From Chloroflexota bacterium (lineage in GTDB: Bacteria > Chloroflexota > Anaerolineae > Aggregatilineales > Phototrophicaceae), in contig VXNO01000095.1 in the NCBI GenBank assembly GCA_009840575.1, forward strand, positions 1 to 45,461: a DNA stretch of 45,461 bases. The letters are read 5' to 3'. Shown piece by piece: positions 1 through 8,019 of the stretch; the stretch's first letter is position 1, and each line of letters begins with the position of its first letter. Below the pieces are notes generated by a model. The model was not told the DNA's origin and made no database searches. It saw only the letters and a list, made by a program, of their open reading frames with translations. Both the position numbers and the translations under genes were made by a program.

Positions 1-54
1 CCCATATAGAGGGAAGGGGGGCTAGCGACCTGCGAGCCCGCAAATTGCGACGGG

Positions 55-98
55 AGCCCCTCCCTCATTTTGGGGGAGGGGTATGGGGTGGGGGCAAA
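55..98. repeat. C/G-rich hairpin repeat at the window edge
   Basis: A run of C's and T's is followed, after a short T-rich loop, by its G/A-rich complement (CCCCTCCC ... GGGGAGGGG) and then a 'ggggtggggg' tail. The same element in opposite orientation lies at 45413-45455. It sits just before the first permease start, so it is intergenic. It is a dispersed palindromic repeat; a terminator for the unseen upstream gene is possible, but there is no clear T tract. Confidence 0.6.
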
Positions 99-109
99 AG
101 GCGGGCGCA

Positions 110-1108
110 ATGCAACTGCTAAAGAGCTACATCCTGCCTAGAATTGCCCAGTGGGCGGTGGTCATCTTCGTCGGCGTGACAGCCGTCTTCCTGATTCCGC
201 GCCTCTCGCCGGTCAACCCCGTTGATGACATGATTGGTCGTATGACGGCATTCCAGACCATCGACCCCGAAGCGGTCGTCGCTATGCGCGAGACCATGAA
301 CGACCTCTTTGGCTTGGAAGGTAGCCTGCTGGAACAATACATCAATTTCTGGAGCCGCCTCTTGCAGGGTGATCTTGGTCCGTCTTTTCAAAACTTCCCC
401 ACGCCGGTAACAGACTTCATCCGCGCGGGCTTGCCCTGGACTGTCGGCTTGCTGACAACCACAACGATACTTTCATGGCTGCTTGGCATCTTCGTCGGTT
501 CGCTGGTTGCCTACAACCAACATCGGACTTGGGCGCAGGCGCTGGAGCGGGTTGTCATCGTGATTTATCCCACGCCCTATTTGATTATTGCTTTGCTGCT
601 ATTGGTTATCTTTGCCTTTTATTGGCCCATATTCCCGATGACGGGCGGCGCGCAGGGGTCGCCGGCGCTGACTTGGGACTACATCAGCAGCATCTTTCGC
701 TTTGGGTTCTTGCCGGCGCTTTCGATCATCATCGGCGGCTTTGCCTTTCGTTTCATCATGGCGAAGGCGCTTTCCACCTCCGAGATCGCCAGCGACTATG
801 TGCAATATGCGGAGCTGGCGGCGGTGCCCAAGCGGCGCATCGTCATGTCTTATGTGATTCGCAATACGATGCTGCCGCATGTCAATGACCTGGCGCTTTC
901 GCTGGGCGCGATGTTCGAAGGCGCGCTGATTGTGGAAGTCATGTTCGGCTATCCGGGCTTGGGCTCGAAGCTCTTCACCGCCATCAGCAATGCCGATTAC
1001 AACATCATCATGGGCATCGTTTTGCTTTCTATCGTAGGCATCGCGACTGGTTCGCTGATTGTCGACCTGCTCTACCCCGTCTTTGACCCGCGTGTCCGCT
1101 TGCGATAA
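110..1108 (+). CDS. ABC transporter permease, DppB/OppB type
   Basis: Inner-membrane permease of a peptide- or oligosaccharide-type ABC importer, about 332 aa. The N-terminus has one membrane helix (IAQWAVVIFVGVTAVFLI), followed by an extracytoplasmic stretch and the binding-protein-dependent permease domain with about five more helices. The coupling-loop region reads 'YVQYAELAAVPKRRIVMSYVI', resembling the EAA loop of this family (E-A-A---G). The frame is open from ATG 83, but those codons lie in the G-rich repeat and the protein aligns sensibly from ATG 110 (MQLLKSYILPR), so 110 is preferred. It is the first of four co-oriented genes; the next begins 11 bp downstream. The substrate cannot be told from the sequence; peptides or plant-type oligosaccharides are both common for this family. 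Confidence 0.9.
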   Translation: MQLLKSYILPRIAQWAVVIFVGVTAVFLIPRLSPVNPVDDMIGRMTAFQTIDPEAVVAMRETMNDLFGLEGSLLEQYINFWSRLLQGDLGPSFQNFPTPVTDFIRAGLPWTVGLLTTTTILSWLLGIFVGSLVAYNQHRTWAQALERVVIVIYPTPYLIIALLLLVIFAFYWPIFPMTGGAQGSPALTWDYISSIFRFGFLPALSIIIGGFAFRFIMAKALSTSEIASDYVQYAELAAVPKRRIVMSYVIRNTMLPHVNDLALSLGAMFEGALIVEVMFGYPGLGSKLFTAISNADYNIIMGIVLLSIVGIATGSLIVDLLYPVFDPRVRLR

Positions 1109-1119
1109 GGGAAGTCGCC

Positions 1120-2052
1120 ATGCTAGCCACAATCCGCGATCTCTTCCGCTATAGCCTGTCCTTTCGCTTCGGCTCGCTGATTTTGCTATTCGTCGCCGTG
1201 CTGGTGGTCATCTCCTTCTTCGCGCCTTATCCGCCGGAGAAGCGTCGCACCGTGCCAAGAAAAATGCGCGGCAAGCCACCTTCCGCCGAGTATGTGCTAG
1301 GCACGACCACGCTCGGGCAAGATGTCTTTTGGATGACGGTCACGGGCATCCGCAATACCTTGCTGATCGCTTGCATCGCGGTCTTCATCGGGCGCGGCAT
1401 CGGCGTCATGCTGGGCATGATTTCCGGCTACCTGGGCGGCACGACTGACCGCGTCATCCAGTCCATCGTGGAAAGCGTCATCGTCATCCCGCGATTACCC
1501 CTGCTCATTCTTATAGCCGTCATCTTGAAAGGCGGCTTGACCTTCGTGAGTTTGGGCGTGCTCATCGGCTTGCTGGATTGGGCATACCCTTCCAAACGGT
1601 ATCGCGCGCAAGTCTTGAGCCTGCGCGAGCGTGACTTCACGCATACCGCCATCTTCAGCGGCATGAGCACGCGCAAGATCGTCCTGCAAGAGCACCTGCC
1701 TTTCATCGTGCCTTTCCTGCTGGCGGATATCGTCAGCGGCTTCGTCTTCTCTATCGGTATTGAGGTTACGCTTTCTTACCTGGGCTTGAACGACCTCAAT
1801 AGTTTGAGCCTGGGTACGATGTTCTTTTGGGCAAACGAATGGAATTCGATATTCGCCGGCAAACCCTGGGTGATGGTCGCGCCCGTCGTCTCGGTCATCA
1901 TCGTGGCGGTTGGCTTCTACCTCGTCTCTATCGGCATCAGCGAATACCTCGACCCGCGCAAACGGCTCCTGCGCTTGCAGACGCATGTGGCCGCTGACGA
2001 AGACGAGGACGACGACAGCCATGCCGACCCGCGCAAGAAGAAGGACAAGTGA
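1120..2052 (+). CDS. ABC transporter permease, DppC/OppC type
   Basis: Second inner-membrane permease of the importer, 310 aa, partner of the upstream DppB-like subunit. It shows an N-terminal helix (FGSLILLFVAVLVVISFFA), the family's 'LGTTTLGQDVFW' segment (usually LGTDxxGRDxxSR), and a multi-helix permease domain with the cytoplasmic loop 'RYRAQVLSLRERDFTHTA'. The C-terminus ends in an unusual highly charged tail (DEDEDDDS then RKKK) after the last helix. ATG at 1120 follows a 'gggaag' ribosome-binding site. The stop codon overlaps the start of the ATPase gene by one base (TGATG), indicating translational coupling. Confidence 0.9.
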   Translation: MLATIRDLFRYSLSFRFGSLILLFVAVLVVISFFAPYPPEKRRTVPRKMRGKPPSAEYVLGTTTLGQDVFWMTVTGIRNTLLIACIAVFIGRGIGVMLGMISGYLGGTTDRVIQSIVESVIVIPRLPLLILIAVILKGGLTFVSLGVLIGLLDWAYPSKRYRAQVLSLRERDFTHTAIFSGMSTRKIVLQEHLPFIVPFLLADIVSGFVFSIGIEVTLSYLGLNDLNSLSLGTMFFWANEWNSIFAGKPWVMVAPVVSVIIVAVGFYLVSIGISEYLDPRKRLLRLQTHVAADEDEDDDSHADPRKKKDK

Positions 2053-3056
2053 TGGGCACGATAATCGAAACCAACAACCTGCGCGCCTATTACATCACCA
2101 ATGCTTACGGCGTCGAGCGCACGGTCAAGGCAGTCGATGATATCACCTTGCGCATCCAGGAGGGCGAGGTCTATGGCATCGCCGGCGAGAGCGGCTGCGG
2201 CAAATCCACCCTGCTGCGCGTCTTGCTGAATGCCTATGACCCGCCACTGACGGTCGTGGATGGCGAGGTCGTCTATCATCTGGATGGCGAACAGATAAAT
2301 GCCGCCGACATGAGCGAAGAGCAGAAGCGCGACCTGCGCTGGCGGACGATTTCGTATATTCCGCAAGGCTCCATGCATGTGCTGAACCCGGTGCGGCGCA
2401 TCCGCGATTCCTTTCACGATTTCATCAGCGCCCACCGCGATGTCAACAAGTCGGAATCCTTTGCGATGACGGCGGATTACCTGCGTGAGCTGGGCTTGCC
2501 GGAGAAGGTGATGGCGTCATACCCGCATCAGCTTTCCGGCGGCATGCGCCAACGAGTTACGATTGCGCTGGCGACGATCTTGTGGCCCAAACTGATCTTC
2601 GCCGATGAGCCGACCACCGCGCTGGATGTCGTCGTGCAACGTGGCGTCATCCAGATGCTCAAGGATGTGCAGCAAAATGAAGGCAGCACCCTGGTATTAA
2701 TCACCCACGATATCGGCGTGCACGCCAACCTGGCTGACCGTATCGCCATCCTCTACGCCGGCAAATTGGTCGAAGAAGCTGCCACCCAGACGATATTGGA
2801 AAGCCCGCGCCACCCCTACACGCGCTTTTTGATCGAATCGCTGCCCAGCCTGGATTCGCGCGAAGAACGGCTGAGCATCCCCGGCCGGCCGCCGGCGCTG
2901 GACCGCCCGCCCAGCGGCTGCCGCTTCCATGAGCGCTGCCCGCTAGCAATGGACATCTGCAAGACGATTGAACCAGCCTTGATCGAAATCGCGCCCAGGC
3001 ACTTCACCGCTTGCCATGTCGTTGAAGAGGAATTGAGCCATGCCAGAGTCGTCTAA
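2052..3056 (+). CDS. ABC transporter ATPase, DppD/OppD type
   Basis: Cytoplasmic ATP-hydrolysing subunit of the oligopeptide/dipeptide-type importer, about 334 aa. Walker A is GESGCGKST (residues 45-53), the signature is LSGGMRQRV, Walker B is LIFADEPTTALD and the switch His is in LITHD. The C-terminal oligopeptide-transporter extension has the typical Cys pattern (CRFHERCPLAMDIC ... ACH), which in some members binds a metal cluster. ATG 2052 overlaps the previous stop by one base; a GTG at 2049 in the same frame is an alternative start. It overlaps the next ATPase gene by 17 bp. Confidence 0.92.
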   Translation: MGTIIETNNLRAYYITNAYGVERTVKAVDDITLRIQEGEVYGIAGESGCGKSTLLRVLLNAYDPPLTVVDGEVVYHLDGEQINAADMSEEQKRDLRWRTISYIPQGSMHVLNPVRRIRDSFHDFISAHRDVNKSESFAMTADYLRELGLPEKVMASYPHQLSGGMRQRVTIALATILWPKLIFADEPTTALDVVVQRGVIQMLKDVQQNEGSTLVLITHDIGVHANLADRIAILYAGKLVEEAATQTILESPRHPYTRFLIESLPSLDSREERLSIPGRPPALDRPPSGCRFHERCPLAMDICKTIEPALIEIAPRHFTACHVVEEELSHARVV

Positions 3057-4119
3057 TCGGTCTAGCTCGCCGCCAGCAGCCCACCCCGAATCGTCGGCGG
3101 GGGCAAGCGGGGCATTATTACAGATTGAAAACCTGAGCAAGGTTTTTCACATTCGGCAAGGCTTCTCGACGCAAGAGTTCCACGCGGTGGATAAGGCCTC
3201 TATCGTCATCGACTCCGACAAACCCGAGATATTCGCGGTCGTGGGCGAGAGTGGCAGCGGCAAAACCACCCTGGCGAAAATGGTGCTGGGCATGGAATCG
3301 GCTTCGGAAGGCGTCCTGCGCTATAAAAATCGCGTCATCAACGACATCAGCAAAAAGGAAATGCAGACCTGGTTCTACCGCGAAGTCCAGCCGGTCTTCC
3401 AGGACCCTTTTGCCGCCTTCAGCCCGCTCAAGCGCATTGATGGCTACCTCTATGAAACAGCCGCCAACTACAACATGGCGGACAAAAAAGCAGCGCCGCG
3501 CTATATCAATGAAGTGCTCAGCGAAGTCGGCTTGACCTTGGCGGAGATCGCCGGGCGCTACCCCAACGAGCTATCGGGCGGGCAGGCACAGCGCGTCGCC
3601 ATCGCCCGCGCCCTCATCACCAAGCCATCGCTGATCGTCGCCGATGAGCCGGTCTCCATGCTGGATGCTTCGCTGCGCATGTCGATCGTCAATATGTTCC
3701 GCAAGCTGAAAGAACACAGCGAGGTCAGCGTCATTTACATCACCCACGATCTGGCCACCGCCTATTATGCCGGCGACCGCATCGCCGTCATGCTGCGCGG
3801 CTGGATTGTCGAAATGGGCCCGACAGAACAAGTATTGGGCAACCCGCTGCACCCGTATACGCAGAACTTAAAAATGTCTATCCCCAGCATCCGCAGCAGC
3901 GACGCCTGGAACGAGCGAATCGACCTGGCTGTTATCGAGACGGACGAATATACGCGCACTGGCTGCAAGTTCGCGGGACGCTGTCCAGCCGTGATGGATA
4001 TCTGCCACGACAACATCCCCCCTACCGTCCAGCATCAGGGGCGCAGCGTGAAGTGCTTCCTCTATGCAGGTGATGGCGCGCCCACGAGCCAGCAAGTTCC
4101 CACACCGGCGCTGGGTTGA
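3040..4119 (+). CDS. ABC transporter ATPase, DppF/OppF type
   Basis: Second ATPase of the importer, 359 aa, forming a heterodimer with the upstream DppD-like subunit. Walker A is GESGSGKTT, signature LSGGQAQRV, Walker B LIVADEPVSMLD, switch His in YITHD. The C-terminal oligopeptide extension also carries Cys residues (CKFAGRCPAVMDIC). The first 30 or so residues are Ser/Pro/Ala-rich and precede the conserved core, so a later start is possible, but ATG 3040 follows a 'ttgag' site inside the upstream gene, consistent with coupling. It ends the operon; the next gene begins within a palindromic repeat. Confidence 0.92.
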   Translation: MPESSNRSSSPPAAHPESSAGASGALLQIENLSKVFHIRQGFSTQEFHAVDKASIVIDSDKPEIFAVVGESGSGKTTLAKMVLGMESASEGVLRYKNRVINDISKKEMQTWFYREVQPVFQDPFAAFSPLKRIDGYLYETAANYNMADKKAAPRYINEVLSEVGLTLAEIAGRYPNELSGGQAQRVAIARALITKPSLIVADEPVSMLDASLRMSIVNMFRKLKEHSEVSVIYITHDLATAYYAGDRIAVMLRGWIVEMGPTEQVLGNPLHPYTQNLKMSIPSIRSSDAWNERIDLAVIETDEYTRTGCKFAGRCPAVMDICHDNIPPTVQHQGRSVKCFLYAGDGAPTSQQVPTPALG

Positions 4120-4135
4120 GGGGCGGACTTATCCA

Positions 4136-4157
4136 GAGGCGGGGCGATGACTCGCCC
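4136..4157. repeat. Short palindromic intergenic repeat (GGCGAGTC family)
   Basis: The sequence 'gaggcggggcgatgactcgc' followed by 'cc' is a copy of the dispersed 'GGCGAG-TCACCGC-CTCGCC' palindrome also found near 11991, 16367, 25371, 42037 and 45387. It lies directly behind the ABC importer operon and overlaps the first candidate ATG of the next reading frame. Confidence 0.6.
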
Positions 4158-4953
4158 GCGAACAGGTCTCGCTGGCAGCGCGGCGCTATACGAATCTCTG
4201 CACAGGCGACCGCATCATCCTGTGGCGAGGCAGCTCGCGCGCCACAACCGCGGCTCGCGGTCTGTGCCTGTGCTGCCAGCCAGTTTGTTCTGCGCCTTGT
4301 TGGTCTTCGCCGCCGCCGCCCACAGCTACACGGCTCTAAGCGCGGGCTTCGTTTTTTCGCTGCCGCTGTGGCTGATGCTTCTACATGCCTGCCCCTGCCT
4401 GATATGGATAACAAGGATCGTGACGCTGCTGGCGCGGCAATCGCGGGCGGGAACGTTGGACGAGCTGACCATCATCCCGGCGGGGCGGGCTTTCCTATTC
4501 GCAATCGCCTGCCAGGTCGTGCTGAGCGAGGGCGATGCGGCCTGGTGGCTGCGTCTGCTGAGGCGCTGGCTGGCCCGCTTGGCGGGCTTGCTGATGCTGA
4601 TGGGCTTGTTCATCGCGCTGGCTGGCTTGGAGCAGGTCTACTGGCGGGATTTATGCTGGCTGCTGCTGGATGGGCTGCTGCTGACGCTGGCAATCCTGCA
4701 TGAGGGGCAGCAATCGGCGCTGTTGGCTTGCGCGCTGGGCATCGTCTTTGGCATGCGTCCGCCGGGAGCGCTGGATCGGGCGAGCGCCGCCTGCGCCGTG
4801 TTCGCTCTGCTGCAAGCGCTTTCCTATGCAATAGCGATTGCTGGCTCTGTCCTGCCGGGCGCGCCGCGCTTGTGGCTGGTCTGCGGGCTATTCCTGCTGC
4901 TGCGCGAGCTTGCCATAGGGTTGATGTGGCGGGAGGTCATGCGTGACGCGTAG
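4147..4953 (+). CDS. Polytopic membrane protein of unknown function
   Basis: Unrecognised membrane protein of up to 268 aa. From about residue 40 it has six to seven hydrophobic segments, for example VLPASLFCALLVFAAA, LPLWLMLLHACPCLIWI, LAGLLMLMGLFIALAGL, LALLACALGIVFG and LWLVCGLFLLLREL. A loop 'RQSRAGTLDELTIIPAG' between helices resembles the 'ERgTlElLlvtP' loop of ABC-2 type permeases, a weak hint of an export permease; the membrane protein at 31667-32599 has a comparable loop. ATG 4147 lies inside a palindromic repeat and the first 40 residues are basic and low in hydrophobicity, so the true start is probably further in, perhaps GTG at 4264. Function is unknown. Confidence 0.6.
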   Translation: MTRPRTGLAGSAALYESLHRRPHHPVARQLARHNRGSRSVPVLPASLFCALLVFAAAAHSYTALSAGFVFSLPLWLMLLHACPCLIWITRIVTLLARQSRAGTLDELTIIPAGRAFLFAIACQVVLSEGDAAWWLRLLRRWLARLAGLLMLMGLFIALAGLEQVYWRDLCWLLLDGLLLTLAILHEGQQSALLACALGIVFGMRPPGALDRASAACAVFALLQALSYAIAIAGSVLPGAPRLWLVCGLFLLLRELAIGLMWREVMRDA

Positions 4954-5033
4954 TCCATTGCGGATTTTAGGAGTTGATATGTACACCTGCGGCGGGTTCT
5001 GCGGGTACAATCTCGTAGCATGGCGCAGAGGAG

Positions 5034-5465
5034 ATGAGTTCTACGATGAGCGCGCTGTTTGATGAATGCCAGTTGCGATGCTTGGCTGCTTTATTGGATA
5101 CTTTGATCCCGCCGGATGACTTCCCGGGTGCCTGGGATGCTGGTGTTGGCGATTATTTGCAGCGCCAGTTACAGGGTGACCTCGCCGATTTGGGCTCCAG
5201 CTATCATGATTTCTTGCGTTGCCTGGATGCCGCAGCGCGTCACCTGCACAAGCGCGATTTTGCCGACCTGGCTCTCGACGCGCGCAGCGAATTGCTGCAC
5301 AAAGTCGAGAATCATCAGATTACAGCAAGCTGGATGCTTGAGCCGGGCAAGTTCTTCCCGAAGATCGTCGAACATTGCGGCGAAGGCTATTACAGCGACC
5401 CCGGCAATGGCGGCAATCGCGAGGGCATCGCCTGGCAGATGATCGGCTTTGAGGTGCGCGGATGA
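5034..5465 (+). CDS. Gluconate 2-dehydrogenase subunit 3-like protein
   Basis: Small partner subunit of a GMC-type FAD dehydrogenase, 143 aa. The family signature at the C-terminus is clear: GYYSDPGNGGNREGIAWQMI, matching the 'YxGDPxxGGNrxGxgWxxiGf' motif of the subunit 3 family; the N-terminal half carries 'LAALLDTLIPPDDFPGAWDAGV'. Classical members have a Tat signal and work in the periplasm with a cytochrome c; here there is no signal peptide and no cytochrome gene nearby, so a cytoplasmic complex is inferred. AGGAG (5029-5033) touches ATG 5034; ATG 5046, 12 nt further on, is an alternative start. The stop overlaps the GMC gene by 4 bp (ATGA). Confidence 0.85.
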   Translation: MSSTMSALFDECQLRCLAALLDTLIPPDDFPGAWDAGVGDYLQRQLQGDLADLGSSYHDFLRCLDAAARHLHKRDFADLALDARSELLHKVENHQITASWMLEPGKFFPKIVEHCGEGYYSDPGNGGNREGIAWQMIGFEVRG

Positions 5466-7120
5466 GCGACTATGACGCGATTGTGGTGGGCTCGGGCGCT
5501 GGGGGTGGCGTGGCTGCTGCTGTGCTGGCTGAGGCGGGCAAATCGGTGTTGCTGCTGGAGCGCGGGCGAGCGCTGAGCTTTGAGCAGGTCGGGCGCGACC
5601 ACCTGCGCAACCAGCGGCTGGCGGTTTATGGGCACAATGCCGGACCCGATATCGAAGGCAATCCCCGCACGCTTGATCCTGCTTCATTCCCTATCCCCGT
5701 GGGCAAGCAGCAAGGCGCGCAGCGAATCTTGCGCCCGCACGAGCCAGGTTACCAGAACAATGCCGCTTGTGTTGGCAGCGGCACGCGCGTCTATGCCGGG
5801 CAAGCCTGGCGATTTATGCCGCAAGACTTCCGCATGGCCAGCGAGTATGGCGTGCCCGAGGGCAGCTCCCTGGCGGATTGGCCCATCAGTTATGCAGACC
5901 TGTTGCCTTATTACGAGCGCGTTGAATGGGAGGTTGGCGTGTCTGGCGACCACAGCAGCATGACCCACCTGCCCGCTTACGACATGCCCTATCCTATGCC
6001 GGCTTTGCCGCTGCCGCAGAAATCTAAAGTGCATCAGAGCGGCTTGGCTGCGCTGGGCTGGCAGAGCCTGCGCGTGCCGCGGCTCATCAATTCAGTTGGC
6101 TATAACGGTCGTCCCGCTTGCATCAATTGCCAGCACTGCGTCGGTTTCGCCTGCCCGGTAGATGCCAAGAATGGCAGCCACAACACCACCATCCCCCGCG
6201 CTTTGCAGAGCGGCAATTGCAGCTTGCGCAGCGAAGTCATGGTCGAGCGGCTGATGTGCAGCGGCGGCGGCACGGTTACTGGCGTTCATATCATCAACGA
6301 GCTTGGCTTGCGCGAAAGCATACGAGCCGATGTCGTCTTGCTCAGCTGTGGCGCGGTGGAGACAGCGCGACTGCTGTTGAACTCGGCGACAGCGCAAGAG
6401 CCAAGCGGCATTGGCAATCAAAGCGACCAGGTCGGACGGCATCTGCAGGGGCATTATTATCCTGGCGCGGTGGGGATTTTTCCGGAAAAGATGTATGACG
6501 GACTTGGGCCGGGCTGCTCGGTAGCCACTTGCGAATTCAATCATGGCAACGCGGGGCTCATCGGCGGCGGCATGTTGACGGACGAAGATATCGTGACGCC
6601 AATTACCTTCTGGAAGCGCGATTATCCGCCCGATGCGCCGCGCTGGGGGCTGGCGGCCAAACAATTCATGCGCGAGAATTTCTGCCGTATCAATGACATC
6701 AAAGGCCCCGTGCAGGAGATCCCCAATCCAGACGCGCGCGTGCAGGTCAATCCAGCTGTGCGCGACCGCTATGGCATCCCGGTCGCGCACCTGTCTGGGA
6801 CGAGCCACCCTGAGACCGTGCGCACAGCGACTTTCATGCGCGAGCGGGCGATCGAGTGGCTGCGGGCATCGGGCGCGGTAAAAGTGTGGGGGCAGCAGCC
6901 GCGGCAATACCTATCGGGCGGGCAGCACCAGGCGGGCACCTGCCGTATGGGCGAAGACCCGGCGCATTCGGTTGTGGATAGCTTCTGCCGCGTGCACAGC
7001 CACAGCAACCTGTTCATCGCCGACGCATCGCCACATGTAAGCAATGGCGGCTTCAACCCAGTCGAGACGATTATGGCGCTGGCTTGGCGCACAACTGAAA
7101 ATATCGTTGCCAGTTGGTGA
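5462..7120 (+). CDS. GMC family FAD-dependent oxidoreductase
   Basis: FAD-dependent dehydrogenase of the glucose-methanol-choline family, 552 aa, closest in layout to the large subunit of gluconate 2-dehydrogenase. The N-terminal dinucleotide motif is VGSGAGGGVAAAVLAEAGK with the ribose-binding Glu in LLLERG. Mid-protein there is a Cys-rich stretch (CINCQHCVGFACPVDAKNG), typical of this subgroup. The C-terminal catalytic pair is present: H489 in HQAGTCRMG and N532 in GGFNPVETIMA. No signal peptide is seen. It is translationally coupled to the subunit-3-like gene and followed 11 bp later by a PhyH-type dioxygenase. The substrate is probably a sugar, sugar acid or polyol. Confidence 0.9.
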   Translation: MSDYDAIVVGSGAGGGVAAAVLAEAGKSVLLLERGRALSFEQVGRDHLRNQRLAVYGHNAGPDIEGNPRTLDPASFPIPVGKQQGAQRILRPHEPGYQNNAACVGSGTRVYAGQAWRFMPQDFRMASEYGVPEGSSLADWPISYADLLPYYERVEWEVGVSGDHSSMTHLPAYDMPYPMPALPLPQKSKVHQSGLAALGWQSLRVPRLINSVGYNGRPACINCQHCVGFACPVDAKNGSHNTTIPRALQSGNCSLRSEVMVERLMCSGGGTVTGVHIINELGLRESIRADVVLLSCGAVETARLLLNSATAQEPSGIGNQSDQVGRHLQGHYYPGAVGIFPEKMYDGLGPGCSVATCEFNHGNAGLIGGGMLTDEDIVTPITFWKRDYPPDAPRWGLAAKQFMRENFCRINDIKGPVQEIPNPDARVQVNPAVRDRYGIPVAHLSGTSHPETVRTATFMRERAIEWLRASGAVKVWGQQPRQYLSGGQHQAGTCRMGEDPAHSVVDSFCRVHSHSNLFIADASPHVSNGGFNPVETIMALAWRTTENIVASW

Positions 7121-7131
7121 GGAGAACAAAG

Positions 7132-7932
7132 ATGAAGTGTGATATCAGCCCCGCGCAGGTGGACGAGTATCAAGAAAATGGCTTCGTCGTAATCAACGAC
7201 TTTTTGCATGCCGATGAACTGGAGACCTGGCGGGCTTGCGTCGACGAGGCGGTGGAAAACCGCGGGAAGCGCAAACTTGCTGATGGCAGCATGTTGGAGA
7301 AAGACGACTATTATTCGCGCGTCTTCGCCCAGCGCATCAACCTGTGGACAGACCACGTCGGCATGCGCGAGCTGATGCTGGACGAGCGGCTGGGCAGCAT
7401 GGCGGCGCAACTGGCTGATGTGGACGGCATACGGATATGGCACGACCAGGCGCTCATCAAACCAGCCTGGGGCAACCCGACCGCCTGGCACCTCGACAAT
7501 CCCTATTGGTCATTCTATTCCCGCGCTGCCATTAGCATCTGGGTGGCGCTGGATGATGTAACGCGCGACAACGGCTGCCTCTATTTCTTGCCTGGCACGC
7601 ACAAAACCGCAACCTATGACAACGTCGGCATCGGCAGCAATATCAGCGACCTCTTCAACGCCTATCCTCAGTGGCGAGGGATGAGCGCGGTGGCCGTCGA
7701 GATGCCAGCCGGTAGCTGCTCATTTCACAATGGATTGGTAGCGCATGGGGCTGCCGCCAATATGACGCCTTATGCGCGCCGCGCCATAACCTGCGCCTAC
7801 ATGCCCGATGGCAGCGCCTTCAATGGCCAGCGCAATATCTTGTCACAAGAGCAAGTCGAGAGCTACCAAATCGGCGATGTGCTGGACGATGAACTGCAAA
7901 ATCCGCTGATATATCACCGCAACAAGCCTTAG
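7132..7932 (+). CDS. Phytanoyl-CoA dioxygenase (PhyH) family protein
   Basis: Non-haem Fe(II)/2-oxoglutarate-dependent oxygenase of the PhyH family, about 266 aa. The iron facial triad is visible as H120-x-D122 (WHLDNPYW) and H205 (LVAHGAA), with the 2-oxoglutarate-binding Arg likely in YARRA shortly after. The N-terminal 'EYQENGFVVINDFL' is typical. The frame is open from TTG 7114, inside the GMC gene, but ATG 7132 has a good GGAG site at 7120-7123 and fits family length. Its place behind the GMC genes suggests joint oxidation of a small metabolite, but PhyH relatives act on many substrates, so none is assigned. Confidence 0.88.
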   Translation: MKCDISPAQVDEYQENGFVVINDFLHADELETWRACVDEAVENRGKRKLADGSMLEKDDYYSRVFAQRINLWTDHVGMRELMLDERLGSMAAQLADVDGIRIWHDQALIKPAWGNPTAWHLDNPYWSFYSRAAISIWVALDDVTRDNGCLYFLPGTHKTATYDNVGIGSNISDLFNAYPQWRGMSAVAVEMPAGSCSFHNGLVAHGAAANMTPYARRAITCAYMPDGSAFNGQRNILSQEQVESYQIGDVLDDELQNPLIYHRNKP

Positions 7933-8019
7933 CAGCTTGCCAAATGAGTAACTGAACGTTACGCAGAAGTAATCACAAAACGTACAAACATTTACATGAC
8001 TTGCTTGGTTCTACTGAAG

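Noticed and set aside
4116..4703. Open frame of 195 codons overlapping the membrane protein at 4147-4953
   Set aside because: Its translation is Arg/Ala-rich without domain signs, whereas the other frame gives regular membrane helices.
4974..5011. Promoter TTGATA ... TACAAT before the gluconate-dehydrogenase-like operon
   Set aside because: The spacing is 26 bp, too long for a sigma70 promoter; only the TACAAT at 5006-5011 might act as a -10.
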